A stretch of DNA of 64,000 nucleotides from Muricea muricata. Lineage: Eukaryota; Cnidaria; Anthozoa; Malacalcyonacea; Plexauridae. A program made the translations under genes and the position numbers. The stretch spans positions 4,431,501 through 4,495,500 of the forward strand of contig OY979726.1 of the NCBI GenBank assembly GCA_963855995.1, given 5' to 3'. The notes beneath the pieces are model-generated. The model had not been told where the DNA came from and searched no databases. It worked only from the letters and a program-made list of their open reading frames with translations. This document shows, piece by piece, positions 24,574 to 33,903 of the stretch. Each line of letters starts with the position of its first letter. Position 1 is the stretch's first letter.

Positions 24574-27500
24574 ATGAAGAGGAATACTTTGTTCACGGTA
24601 AATTTGATTTATATTCATATTTAGTTCCTTTTAAATATAGAGTTATGTTTCTAAAATCATTAATTTCAGTTTTAAATATAATTAGTCTCTATATAAGTTT
24701 TAATTCAAATCCAACTTGTGTAAAGAAAAACAGAAAGGTAATCGGATACAGGGTATGAAACAGGTAAAGGGAATGCAATTAGGTACCTCGAAATATTATT
24801 TAAGATATACTGTATGGTGGGTATCAAACGGGTATAACTGAAGTTTATAGAGTGCTCTAGCGCACTCGATATATTTAACAGAAATTAATGATTCATTTAC
24901 AGTCTGAGGACCCGCAAAGTTTTTAGCTTTCGAATAACAGCATTTAGAAAACCTGAACAAAGTTGAAACAAATTCGAATTAAACTTAATTTATGAAATTA
25001 TTTTAACTTTGGGGAACTCCCGACAGACCAAATTTTAGCTTGGATAGCAACATTATACAAGCGCATTGTTCAAGTTGAAATGGAATTTATTTTTCTTTTT
25101 GCTGCCTTAATAAATTGCTAATCAAGTGGTGGAAATATGCAATTCGTCTATAGAAATTTTTATTTGCTTCGTATATTTAACTTTCTATAAATCCTTATCC
25201 TTCCTGATGATATATTCGAAATTATAAGCCTGCATGATCTTTCCAACTGTGAAGGAAATATTTCTTTTCAGTATAATTTTAGTAAATAATGGTTTTCAAG
25301 CATTTTGATTGGTTGCCTGACCCGTAAATATGAGGACATTATTTACTAGTTTGCCTTTTTTTTCAAAATGGCCGCCAATGAAAGTCGTTTTAATATTTTA
25401 TACTTTTGCCAAAATTAACAAATGGAGAAAAATTGCATTAATACAAAGTCAAGAAATATTAATAAACTTTGATGTTAAATAAATCGTCTGCAAATAACTT
25501 ATTAAATACTCTTTTCACTATTCAAAACTTTGGGAAGAATTTTTCGAAGTAAACTGTATTCTTAAAAGAAGCGCGTTTTATACATGTTTTACTAAAGAAA
25601 TTATACTAAAACAATTATTCGTCTCGGTGAATATTCACCAACAATCACTTCGCCTTCGGCGAATAATTGTTAAATATTAAATATTTAACGCGTTAGAGCG
25701 CTATGTAGATCTATCGAGCGCCGACAGTATTTTCATTCAAAATAAATTGCGCGTGCATTTTGATTATGATAAATTTAACATATTCATGGCACTTAAACGT
25801 TGAAAAGAAGATTTGGTGCTTGAAGGTTGAATGTAATGTGCTCAAGACTATAAGATGAATAAAAATGAATTATTTTTAGCAATCGACAGCTTTAAATTGA
25901 TATTCTGTTCTTAATTGTAATTGTAAGTACAATCAATTATATATTTAATGAACTGTGACGATACCAATATTTGAAGTTTATAACTAATAAAGGCTTTTAA
26001 TCTCGTTGAGAAAAGGCGCGATTATCTATAACTTCTCTTTGGGAAGCCAATTCCTGAAAACGAGATCATTGTGAATTCTCAAATTAGGGCATTTCACGTA
26101 GCAGGGTGGTTCAAATGAAGAGTCTGATTCTGCCCGGCTAATTTCATTTGAATCAACTTTAATAACAATTGATTTGAAAAGAAATTCGTCGGGCAGAACT
26201 GAAATAATGAATATACACTCGCTATTTACCATTCTAGCCCCGATAACGAGTTCCAGTAGTTTGTAACAAAGCGTCAAAAGCATGAATATTCTATTTAGTT
26301 TGTTTTGATATTCATTTAGTTTGTTTTGATATTTATACTCGGTCTTTACGATAAAATATTAAACCGAGGTCTTGAGGTTGAGGTTAATAAGTTTGTTTAT
26401 TATACAGAGTGTTCCAGAAACAAGTAACACTATAGAAATTAACCTATTGTTATAATCTGAATGCCTGAGCACTATACTAAACCCACAGGTGCATAACATT
26501 TGTTTTGCTTGACTCGCGGGCGCTAAAATATTTGGACGAGGCGAAAACGATTTAAAATGCTTAAATGTAAATACAATTTCATTAAATTCCCAGATGTGTA
26601 ATCACGCCCGTTTAAGAACAATGAGATAATTTCTATAGTGTCACTTTTTTCTGGGACACTCTGTATGGCATTTTGAAATTTTTGAATTTTGAGTTTTCAT
26701 TTTAAAACTAAACAGATGATGTAATCTTTTACTTGTTGTCTTTTTTACGGTGTTTTCACTCTTTTGGGCATTCACGAAACTGTCTATATAGCCTCCATCG
26801 GTATAATTGTTGTTATTAAAAACTTCGCTTGCTTCAAAAACTTCGCTTGCTTCAAATTTTTCACTTTGCAAACTTACATTTAAATTGCCTTCCTCAGAGC
26901 AATAAAACTCACTCTCTGAGTGTTCGTCGTCTCTCATTCCCCTGCTCTTTCTTACAGCAATTTACATGTTTTATAAAAAATACTAGTCTACTGTTTTTAC
27001 TGTTTTGGTTGATATGGAAAGAAATTTGTCTGTCACAACCCAAATGCATGCATATTCATCCCTTCCCTTTCTAGTTATATAGCCGTCCTGGTTGTGTAAG
27101 CTGAGAAAATCAAAGCTAAAGTTTATATAAATTGAGCTGAAGACATAATTTGAACTTTGTCATGACGATTCTTGTGATTTCTTTTTTGTTTCCTAATGCA
27201 TTATTGGAATAGTATTGGAATAACCACAGAGGGTCATAAAAACAACTTTATTGTTCGTAACGTTTCGGGGCATTACTCCATCTTCAAGTACTACAAACAC
27301 AGATTGCTTTTTGTATCACCTGAAGAAGAAACAATGCTCCGAAACGTTGTAAACAATGCTGTTATTTGATTTGTTTTTAATTCCAATATTCTATTTTGAA
27401 AATAGGCTTAGAGAAAATTCGATAATAAATGATGATGAACGTTTTCTTGTATAAATGATGATGAACGTTGTCTTGAATTTGATGAACGTTTTCTTGAAAA

Positions 27501-27905
27501 TCTTTGCAGATTTTCTGCTGTGCCTGTATATGCATTGAAGGCAAGCCTGTAAGAAAATGTAAGAAGTCTCCCCCGAAACGTGGAAAGGTCACCAGGTACA
27601 GAACTATGTTCTTGTTTATAAATGATAGCCTACAACCTCCAATTCAAAACAGTGGAATAATGCGGGTGAATCCAGGAACAACAAACTGTCCTTGGGAGTG
27701 GGATACTAGCATTGATTCAGCAAGAAAACCCATGGTCATCGCAAAAGCAAAATGTACACCTGACTTGAAATGTGACGCGAAGAAGTGTCGAGAGATCGTC
27801 TACAACCACCAGGTTTTGCGACAGCACAAAGATTGCAAAACTGGAGAGTTGGTTTGGAAGTGGGAATTTGAACCATTGCCAATAGCATACGTGTACGATG
27901 TATAA
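24574..27905 (+). CDS. IL-17-like secreted cytokine, copy D (two exons, divergent)
   Basis: Exon 1 is 24574-24597 (M-K-R-N-T-L-F-T), intron 24598-27509 (2912 bp, phase 0; acceptor aaaatctttgcag), exon 2 27510-27905. The protein has 139 residues. The intron start still aligns with A-C ('gatttata..tcat', then 'tttcagttttaaatataatta'), which supports the exon 1 call. The N-terminal half differs strongly from A-C (KPVRKCKKSPPKRGK; proline loop LQPPIQNSG), while from CPWEWD onward it is almost the same as copy C and so is the 3' UTR. All six mature cysteines are kept. The intron has gained a TA-flanked MITE (26405-26663) and a foldback (27232-27371). No clear TATA box is seen upstream, and an earlier out-of-frame ATG occurs at 24462, so transcription is less certain than for A-C. 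Confidence 0.7.
24847..25704. mobile_element. Possible TIR element in the gene D intron
   Basis: The left end 'atagagtgctctagcgcact' and the right end (reverse complement 'atagcgctctaacgcgttaa') are similar, each followed by an AT-rich 'atatttaa' block. There is no transposase ORF and the target duplication is unclear. Confidence 0.35.
26026..26283 (-). other. Unassigned 85-codon ORF inside the gene D intron
   Basis: Open frame with a protein-like composition (VLPDEFLFKSIVIKVDSNEI) but no domain I recognise, and no splice or promoter support. It could be a chance ORF or a fragment of a decayed element. Confidence 0.15.
26405..26663. mobile_element. Tc1/mariner-type MITE with 42-bp TIRs
   Basis: CAGAGTGTTCCAGAAA...at the left and TTCTGGGACACTCTG at the right form inverted repeats of about 40 bases with few mismatches, flanked on both sides by TA. 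The element is 259 bp with no ORF. TA target duplication and CAGRGTG ends are typical of Tc1/mariner non-autonomous elements. Confidence 0.75.
26666..26937 (-). other. Unassigned acidic ORF fragment
   Basis: A minus-strand open frame starts at 26937 with an acidic serine-rich N-terminus (MRDDEHSESEFYCSEE) and contains a perfect 18-bp tandem duplication (about 26821-26857) that doubles the residues E-A-S-E-V-F. It runs into the MITE at 26663. It could be the N-terminus of a transposase-like protein, but I cannot assign it. Confidence 0.2.
27232..27371. mobile_element. Foldback element near the 3' end of the gene D intron
   Basis: 'gtaacgtttcggggcattac' at about 27258 pairs with the reverse complement of 'aatgctccgaaacgttgtaa' near 27332-27355. 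The arms extend outward with mismatches. The 'GAAGAAG...CGAAACGTT' motif is common in metazoan repeats. Confidence 0.5.
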
Positions 27906-28300
27906 AAGAGAACAACTAGGACTATTTTATTGTTAACTATTTATAGAAAACATATAAGTGCGGGAAGATTTTAAGACTTTCAAATTAGCTAGAGAAGTTT
28001 TAAAATACATTCCTATGCATACGAAACATTGTAAATATATACCTTAGGGAGCTTTATAAAACATGACCACAATGCATAATATCTGTCATACATATAGTAT
28101 CGTTATTTATTTAGTTTTCGTGTTGGAGCATTTATATAGTTAGAAATTTAGTTTTATTTATTGCACAAAGTATTTCAAAAGGAGATTAGCGTCATTGATA
28201 TATAATATCATTCTAAAAGGAAAGTTAGATTTTTCATCTGATATCAAACATTTTTAGAGATTCATATATTTTAAGAAATTCACAAATAAAAGATTTTATA
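27906..28300 (+). promoter_or_regulatory. 3' UTR of gene D: AU-rich elements and poly(A) signal
   Basis: TTATTTATTTA at 28103-28113, TTATTTATT at 28154-28162 and AATAAA at 28285-28290. The whole segment matches the A-C 3' UTRs closely, unlike the gene's 5' half. Confidence 0.6.
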
Positions 28301-28311
28301 TAATGAATGAG

Positions 28312-28350
28312 TATACGTGTACGATGTGATGAAGCAAAGAAACTAGCACT
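28312..28350 (+). pseudogene. Relic of the C-terminal end of a fifth IL-17-like copy
   Basis: 'atacgtgtacgatgt' followed by 'gatgaagcaaagaaactag' matches the end of gene D exon 2 (coding Y-V-Y-D-V) and the first bases of its 3' UTR, with small changes. About 40 bases only, so chance or a local slip cannot be excluded. Confidence 0.4.
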
Positions 28351-29150
28351 ACTTTTGCGGTTAACTAATAATTTTAAACAGGGTGTTTTTATAATACTAT
28401 TTTTTATACCTCTACTTTCGTTAACCACAGTAGAATGCATGGCGTGGAGTTTCGAGGAAACACAGTGAAGCTCGTCGAATCTATGTTAGGGTAGGTTTAT
28501 GAAAAAAAATATGGGTCCTGTTTCGTCACGTGTGTGCAGTGAGTTTAACATTCAACTACTCGTTTTTTACACAGAAATCCAATAAGCTCGCGATGAGATA
28601 GGTACAGTTCAGTTTGCCTAAACGTGAGGCCAGTTGTTCAAAGCTGGTTTACCGTTAACCAGGAATCAAAATTTACCCACAGTTTTAGTTTGTTTAATTT
28701 AATACATCCATTTCTTTTAAAAATTGCAACAAGAAAACTTCATGCGTCCAGGCAAGTTTTATAAAAGAAAATATTTCCAAATTTGAGCAAGTTAGGCTTT
28801 AAAAAAATTGCTTTGAATTTTTAGTTAACCAAGTGTTAAGCTAATAAAACTGTGAACAACCGAGCCCTGAAAATAACATAAATGATGACTTATTGTTTTG
28901 TAAGAAAGCCTCCAAACAACAGTATAGCAAGTAAACAGTAGGGCCACTTAGCAGTGCAACATGTCCCCGTTTTTTAGGAAATTGGCTGGCCAAAATAATA
29001 GCGGAACAGCCAGTCCGCGTCTCGGCTATTGGCCAGAAAAGGCAATTGACTGGCTAGAACCTGCATAATGAACATGCGTGATGCGACATTAACGTGGACA
29101 CAAACTTCAAAGGTTCCGACTCGAGTGGCCTTCTGTTCAGTTCCTAATGT
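28351..29150. other. No gene seen
   Basis: Spacer downstream of the IL-17-like array with only short ORFs lacking domains. Confidence 0.4.
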
Positions 29151-29158
29151 GTCCAAAC

Positions 29159-29504
29159 CATAGATATCTCATATACACTAGATGGCGCATCCCACTCTGT
29201 GGGCAGGCGAAAATTGAAGCTGGATCGCAGGCGCTGGTCGTTCCCACAGAGTTGACACGGAGCACGATAATTTGTGTATTTTTTATTGCGGAAATGGACC
29301 AAGTTGATAATAAGTCCTCTTTTATGCAGCAAAAAATATTTAATGCACAAATGCAGAACAGTGTAGTGTTTTCTGTAGCATTTTTTTGATGAGTGGGAAC
29401 GACCAATATGGCCGCCGTCTATTGTTATGATGGGATAGCGCTGAGATTTTTGGCTTCACTTTTGATATACAGATGCGCTATCTAGTGTATATGAGATATC
29501 TATG
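29159..29504. mobile_element. hAT-like MITE with about 33-bp TIRs and 8-bp target duplication
   Basis: The ends CATAGATATCTCATATACAC and, reverse-complemented, the same sequence form TIRs extending through 'tagatggcgcat' with one mismatch. The flanks GTCCAAAC (29151-29158) and GTTCAAAC (29505-29512) make an 8-bp duplication with one mismatch. Overlapping small ORFs inside are shadows. Confidence 0.65.
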
Positions 29505-29644
29505 GTTCAAACCATGAAACAAGTGGTCATCCTTATTCGTGGAGGCTCAAAGGCTGCAAGCTACTCTGGTATTAAATTCTCACGTCATATTTCTGACGCT
29601 ATATGTGCTATTCCGTGCAAAATTCGAGTGATTTCAGAGACATA

Positions 29645-30678
29645 CAGTGGGTGGACAAAAAAAGTGCCCCCCCCCCCCATTATAATACGTTTGTTGTGTA
29701 TAAAAGACAAAAAGTTCCAAAACAATTCAGAAATATGCACGGTGCCATCCAGATAAATAGCAAATAACATTATGTAAGTGTTAATTTTACTACTTAGCAT
29801 TCAAAAATGTATTAATCGGTTAAATACTGAACTTGTTTCAAAGTTGTTTTCAATGTATGGGGGTATTTTTCGTGGAATGGTGTTGGTGTATCAGGTAAAG
29901 GGTATTTTGACTGGGCCAGAATATCGGAAAATTTTGATTCATCTTGTGGTTCCATCAGCCAATCGATTAAACCCTGAAGGCTTTATCTTCCAACAAGATA
30001 ACGACCCTAAACACACTAGTAACGTTGCTAAAAAATACCTTCAAATTAAGAAGATAGAAGTGATGAATTGGCCACCCCAATCACCGGATTTAAATCCGAT
30101 TGAAAATTTATGTGGTCAACTCAATCGCTTAACTCAAGATCGCAATCCACAAAACGAAGATGAGCTTTTTGACATTCTGAAACATGCTTGGTACTCCATG
30201 CCTGATGAATACTTGCATAACCTTGTTGAAAGCATGCCGAGTAGGGGCAAAGCAGTTATTAAATCTAAGGGATGGCCAACCAAATATTAACAAACGTTTT
30301 TGACAATGTGAGAAATGCATAGACATCTTGTAGTTGGTGAAGTGTTCGTGTTATGTAAGATTTTAACACACTGTCCATAATTGAAATATCATTGACTACA
30401 TTTTAAAAAATGTGTCCAGTTTCTTTATGCTTCCAATGATTGCTTTGTTGTGTAATTCTCACATAAAATTAACGCTTAAATGATGTTGATTTGCCACATA
30501 TCTGTTTAGTACCATGACTATTTATGAATTGTTTGTTATCCTTCATTGTTTCTTATACATCATATATACCAATACCGTATTTATGAATTGTTTGTTACCT
30601 TTATTGTTTGTTTTACATCATATATACCAATACCAGTATTATAATTCGAGGGGGCCACTTTTTTTTGTCCACCCATTG
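29645..30678 (+). mobile_element. Tc1/mariner element, internally deleted
   Basis: Left end CAGTGGGTGGACAAAAAAAG and right end CTTTTTTTTGTCCACCCATTG are inverted repeats, and TA flanks both ends. The 1034-bp element carries a 5'-truncated transposase (29778-30290). Confidence 0.8.
29778..30290 (+). pseudogene. Tc1/mariner transposase, C-terminal catalytic half
   Basis: About 170 open codons; recognisable homology starts near 29840. The DDE-superfamily signature is clear: FIFQQDNDPKHTSN holds the second Asp, and WPPQSPDLNPIENL holds the final acidic residue, followed by C where Trp is usual. The N-terminal helix-turn-helix DNA-binding domains and the first catalytic Asp are missing, so this copy cannot encode a working transposase. 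A poly-C run (29667-29677) lies just inside the left TIR. Confidence 0.8.
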
Positions 30679-31370
30679 TATACCTATGCATACTGAAGTA
30701 CGTACTAAACTTTTTTGTGACACATCATTTTTGAGAATTATTTATTTAGCTATTGCAACTTTCATCTATTTATTGGACAAAGATATCTGAAAATATTTTA
30801 AAAGGCTATTGTCTATTCTTGTAAAGATATTTATGAATATTTGTGAAAAAAGAATTTTATGAGTATTTTGTTTTACAATAAGAACAGTAGTTGGTTCAGT
30901 TGGCTAGGTTTATTTAATACTATACATAATTGAACGATATATTTAAAAGAATGGCACCAACTATGCAACTCGATGACATCAACAAATGACTCTATTTGGT
31001 TTACATACAAATGCATACATGTGACCGAAAAACCGTAATGTGATTGCTAGATAGGCTCATGAACTAAGGAGTAGTTAGAAGATTGCTTAAAAGTTCTTAG
31101 AATATACCGATGCAATACTCTATTTAGTGCAATCCATCTCCTGCATTCCAAGCAAAGTTCAATACCTTTTTCCCATTGTTGTTGGAGCAAATCAGTTTTA
31201 AAGAGGCACGATCAACTTGCTGTATTATATGCGTTTGTTTATGTCAGTATATATTCAAGTTTGGGTTTCAGACGTAGTTTATAAATCAAGTGCCACGCAT
31301 AGTGGCAAGGCACAGTATTACTGTTCGTGGCACTTTGGGATTAGTGGCCATATGTCTAAAACACTGGGGC
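30679..31370. other. No gene seen; small palindrome
   Basis: Non-coding. A hairpin around 31290-31335 ('gtgccacgcatagtggca' ... 'tgttcgtggcac') is the only structure I notice. Confidence 0.4.
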
Positions 31371-31979
31371 GAGATTATCTAAACTGCCAATTGGGAAGGT
31401 ATAGTTCCTGTAAAAGATTCCTGTAAACGTAGGAGTTTATTGAATTGTACAAGAATGACGTATATGTACGACTTCCTTATTCCAAATAATTTCAGCGCTC
31501 ATTTTTCTATTAAATGGTGAACCTTACAGCAAATCAGTTAAGGTTGGCATCGTGAACTGTAAAAAGGTGCAATATGAGCGTCAAATGAATTATCGGAAGA
31601 ACCACATGCAAATGTCAAGGATATCATACTATAGAAATATCATAATTGTAATTCCGCAATGTCACTGATGTGCTGAACTTTTTTAAAACTATATTATCTT
31701 CATAATTTTTGATAGCTTTTATTACACAATTAATTTACTATTGTCAATGTCAAGAATCAGCTGCATGAGTGATAAACGCGTTTTCTACATTAGTTAGAAT
31801 TTGTGTTTATAGATGTTAGTTCTAATACTCGCAATACTCAGTAGTCAGTTTCACTATTCTTAATTGACATTTTTATGTTCCTGTTTGTTTTAGACGTTAA
31901 TTAAACCTCCAGAAGTATAACAACACACGTTTAACAAAAATAAAGCGATTTTTATAAAGGAATTGTTTTGAGACACCCT
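31371..31979 (+). repeat. Copy of the IL-17 intron segment, outside the array
   Basis: From 'gagattatct' to 'gagacacc' this matches, with scattered changes, the intron block at about 6550-7165 in gene A and its partners in B and C. It ends at 'gacaccctgta', which looks like a Tc1-type element end. It is either a relic of another gene copy or a transposable element that also sits in the three introns. Confidence 0.6.
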
Positions 31980-32380
31980 GTATGCAGGAATGAGAAGGAG
32001 TGTATGTAAATATTTTCAAGCAAGTTTATTATTTGGATCATTTTGGTCAATTGTCGCTATAGTAGTGGTGCCCCCTAGGGGAGAACTCAGCTAGGTTGAC
32101 TACAGAAACTGTAGGTCGGCAGGTAAATTTTATTTCAACACGTCAGCCACTTCAAGTAATAGTTGGTTCTCAACTGGGACGTGCTTAAAAAATAATACAT
32201 ATTCACATGGAGGAAAAATAAGTAGTAACACACTATATATAAGAATATATTACATAAAAAACAACGATACTGTAAATTAATGGATTATTAATTACCAGTC
32301 AGGCTAACATGAGTAGCCTTAGTATTAAATATGGACAGAAAATTTTTTTAGCTTCTCCATGCAGACAATAAATTCTATAT
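31980..32380. other. No gene seen
   Basis: Non-coding by eye. Confidence 0.4.
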
Positions 32381-32735
32381 TTTACGTTCTCTAAAACTAA
32401 TACTTTTGTTAAGATATTCCGTTTTCGGACTTGGAAGGAAAAGACTTGTACCGCAAAGTATAGTGGCCAACGATATTTGACATGTTAAAAATCTCATTGA
32501 GTTTAATCGGTGCCATATTGTGTAAAACCTTGTACATGAGCCTGGCTGTGGTTTGAGCCTTCTGTTCTTCCAGTGGTTTCCATCCAAGACGACCAAAGGC
32601 TCTTGCCCATGCTCATTTTTTACAATTCGTTATAATTCTAGCACTTCCATTGTGAAGCTTTTGTAGTCGATTTGAAAAGGTGGTATAAATTAAATCCCAA
32701 ACTTCACAACAATAATCGAAATAATAGTGAAAACT
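32381..32735 (-). mobile_element. LINE relic, reverse transcriptase C-terminal piece
   Basis: On the minus strand one frame reads YFDYCCEVWDLIYTTF then RLQKLHNGSARIITNC and, after a stop, RAFGRLGWKPLEEQKAQ. This is the region after the RT domain in CR1/Jockey-type LINEs. It is broken by stops and truncated at both ends. Confidence 0.6.
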
Positions 32736-33196
32736 TTAATTAATTTTTCTAAGCATTTACAACATTAAATCTCTCTTTAAAAAGGCAATTTACAGTCGGC
32801 TACATGATATATCAGGTAAAATAGCAATTATAAAAAAAACACATAATATACATTACAATACAATACATTCCACGACTAAATACAAATATATCCAACGGTA
32901 AGCTCAATGGATAAGAAATTTATGAATCTGACGCAAGTAAGATTATGAAACTATTAATCCGTCTTTAAGTTTTGAAAAAGACATTTATAAATACCTAACC
33001 CGAAAGGAAGGAAGACTAGAGACATTTCTAATATTAGAATCAAGAGTGTTGCATTCTGATGATGCTAAGAATGCGAACCTGCTCTGTCCCGACTTACTTG
33101 ATACTTTAGGTAATTGCAAGCTATCTTTTTACCGAGCCTATTGCCTTAAAACTATGTATACATGATGAAAAAGTCTAACTAACCTAGAAATGTATG
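32736..33196. other. No gene seen
   Basis: AT-rich non-coding sequence. Confidence 0.4.
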
Positions 33197-33200
33197 ATTG

Positions 33201-33360
33201 AATCATAGGCGGCCCAATTCAGTGTGTAGTTTCATATAGAGATCAGTGCGCACATAAACACACTTCGTAGTTTGTTAACTATATCATAAACTACGAAGTG
33301 TGTTTACGTGCGCACTGATCTCTATATGAAACTACACACTGAATTGGGCCGCCTATGATT
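33201..33360. repeat. Near-perfect 160-bp palindrome
   Basis: 73-base arms (33201-33273 and 33288-33360) match with one mismatch around a 14-base loop. Flanking bases are weakly similar for a few more positions. It is a foldback element or a recently formed inverted duplication. Confidence 0.9.
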
Positions 33361-33419
33361 GAACTAGAGTATGCAAAGCTTTATAGGCAGTTAAGGAGAA
33401 TGACGTGACGTGCTCTTGC

Positions 33420-33903
33420 ACGGCGGGCACGCGCGAGTGGACTCCGTTAAAATCCTAAGGATTTTGCCCTTTTTATTTAGATTTTTTAAAAAATACAATA
33501 AAAAATCCGTGTGTAACGTTATTCAGATCGAACATATAAGCTGTTTGTGGATAAAGTGTTGTAACTACCTGTAATTGGTGTCAAATTGGTCTTGGTTTTC
33601 GTGTATTGGATAATTAAAAAATCAGTCAAAGAAAGTCGTTAACATTGCGCACGCAAATGCGCGCGTGCTGTTGTGTGTCATCGTGACTTGAATCCTCAAC
33701 AGTCTCGTAAGGAATTTCGCGCAACTTAAACTTTCGCGGAATTTTCGACATTATCCGCGTGCTTTGAACAAAATGGTTTTAATCTATCGTAAATCAAACA
33801 GGAAGTTGCTCAAAACAATTCCTCTCTGCATCCTGGCTTTGGCTGTATTTTGGATATCTACAAGACCCGATCTTCACCGCCATGAGCTTCCAATCGAAAG
33901 CAG
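33420..33903 (+). mobile_element. LINE 5' fragment (5' UTR and first codons), cut by the LINE at 33904
   Basis: A GC-richer leader is followed by an ATG at 33773 and about 45 open codons with a hydrophobic stretch (KTIPLCILALAVFWIS). A similarly placed start is at 37937 (MGKIYLKTKQ...FFLLIITLWLSI), so this is probably the N-terminus of the same LINE group. The frame runs into the tail of the minus-strand LINE. Confidence 0.45.

Noticed and set aside
27226..27371. Possible Penelope or LINE tail suggested by the CGAAACGTT motif
   Set aside because: Only a short foldback is present and no reverse transcriptase sequence is linked to it.
29137..29406. Overlapping ORFs on both strands inside the 29.2-kb MITE
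   Set aside because: The element has TIRs and target duplication that explain the sequence; the ORFs show no transposase motifs.
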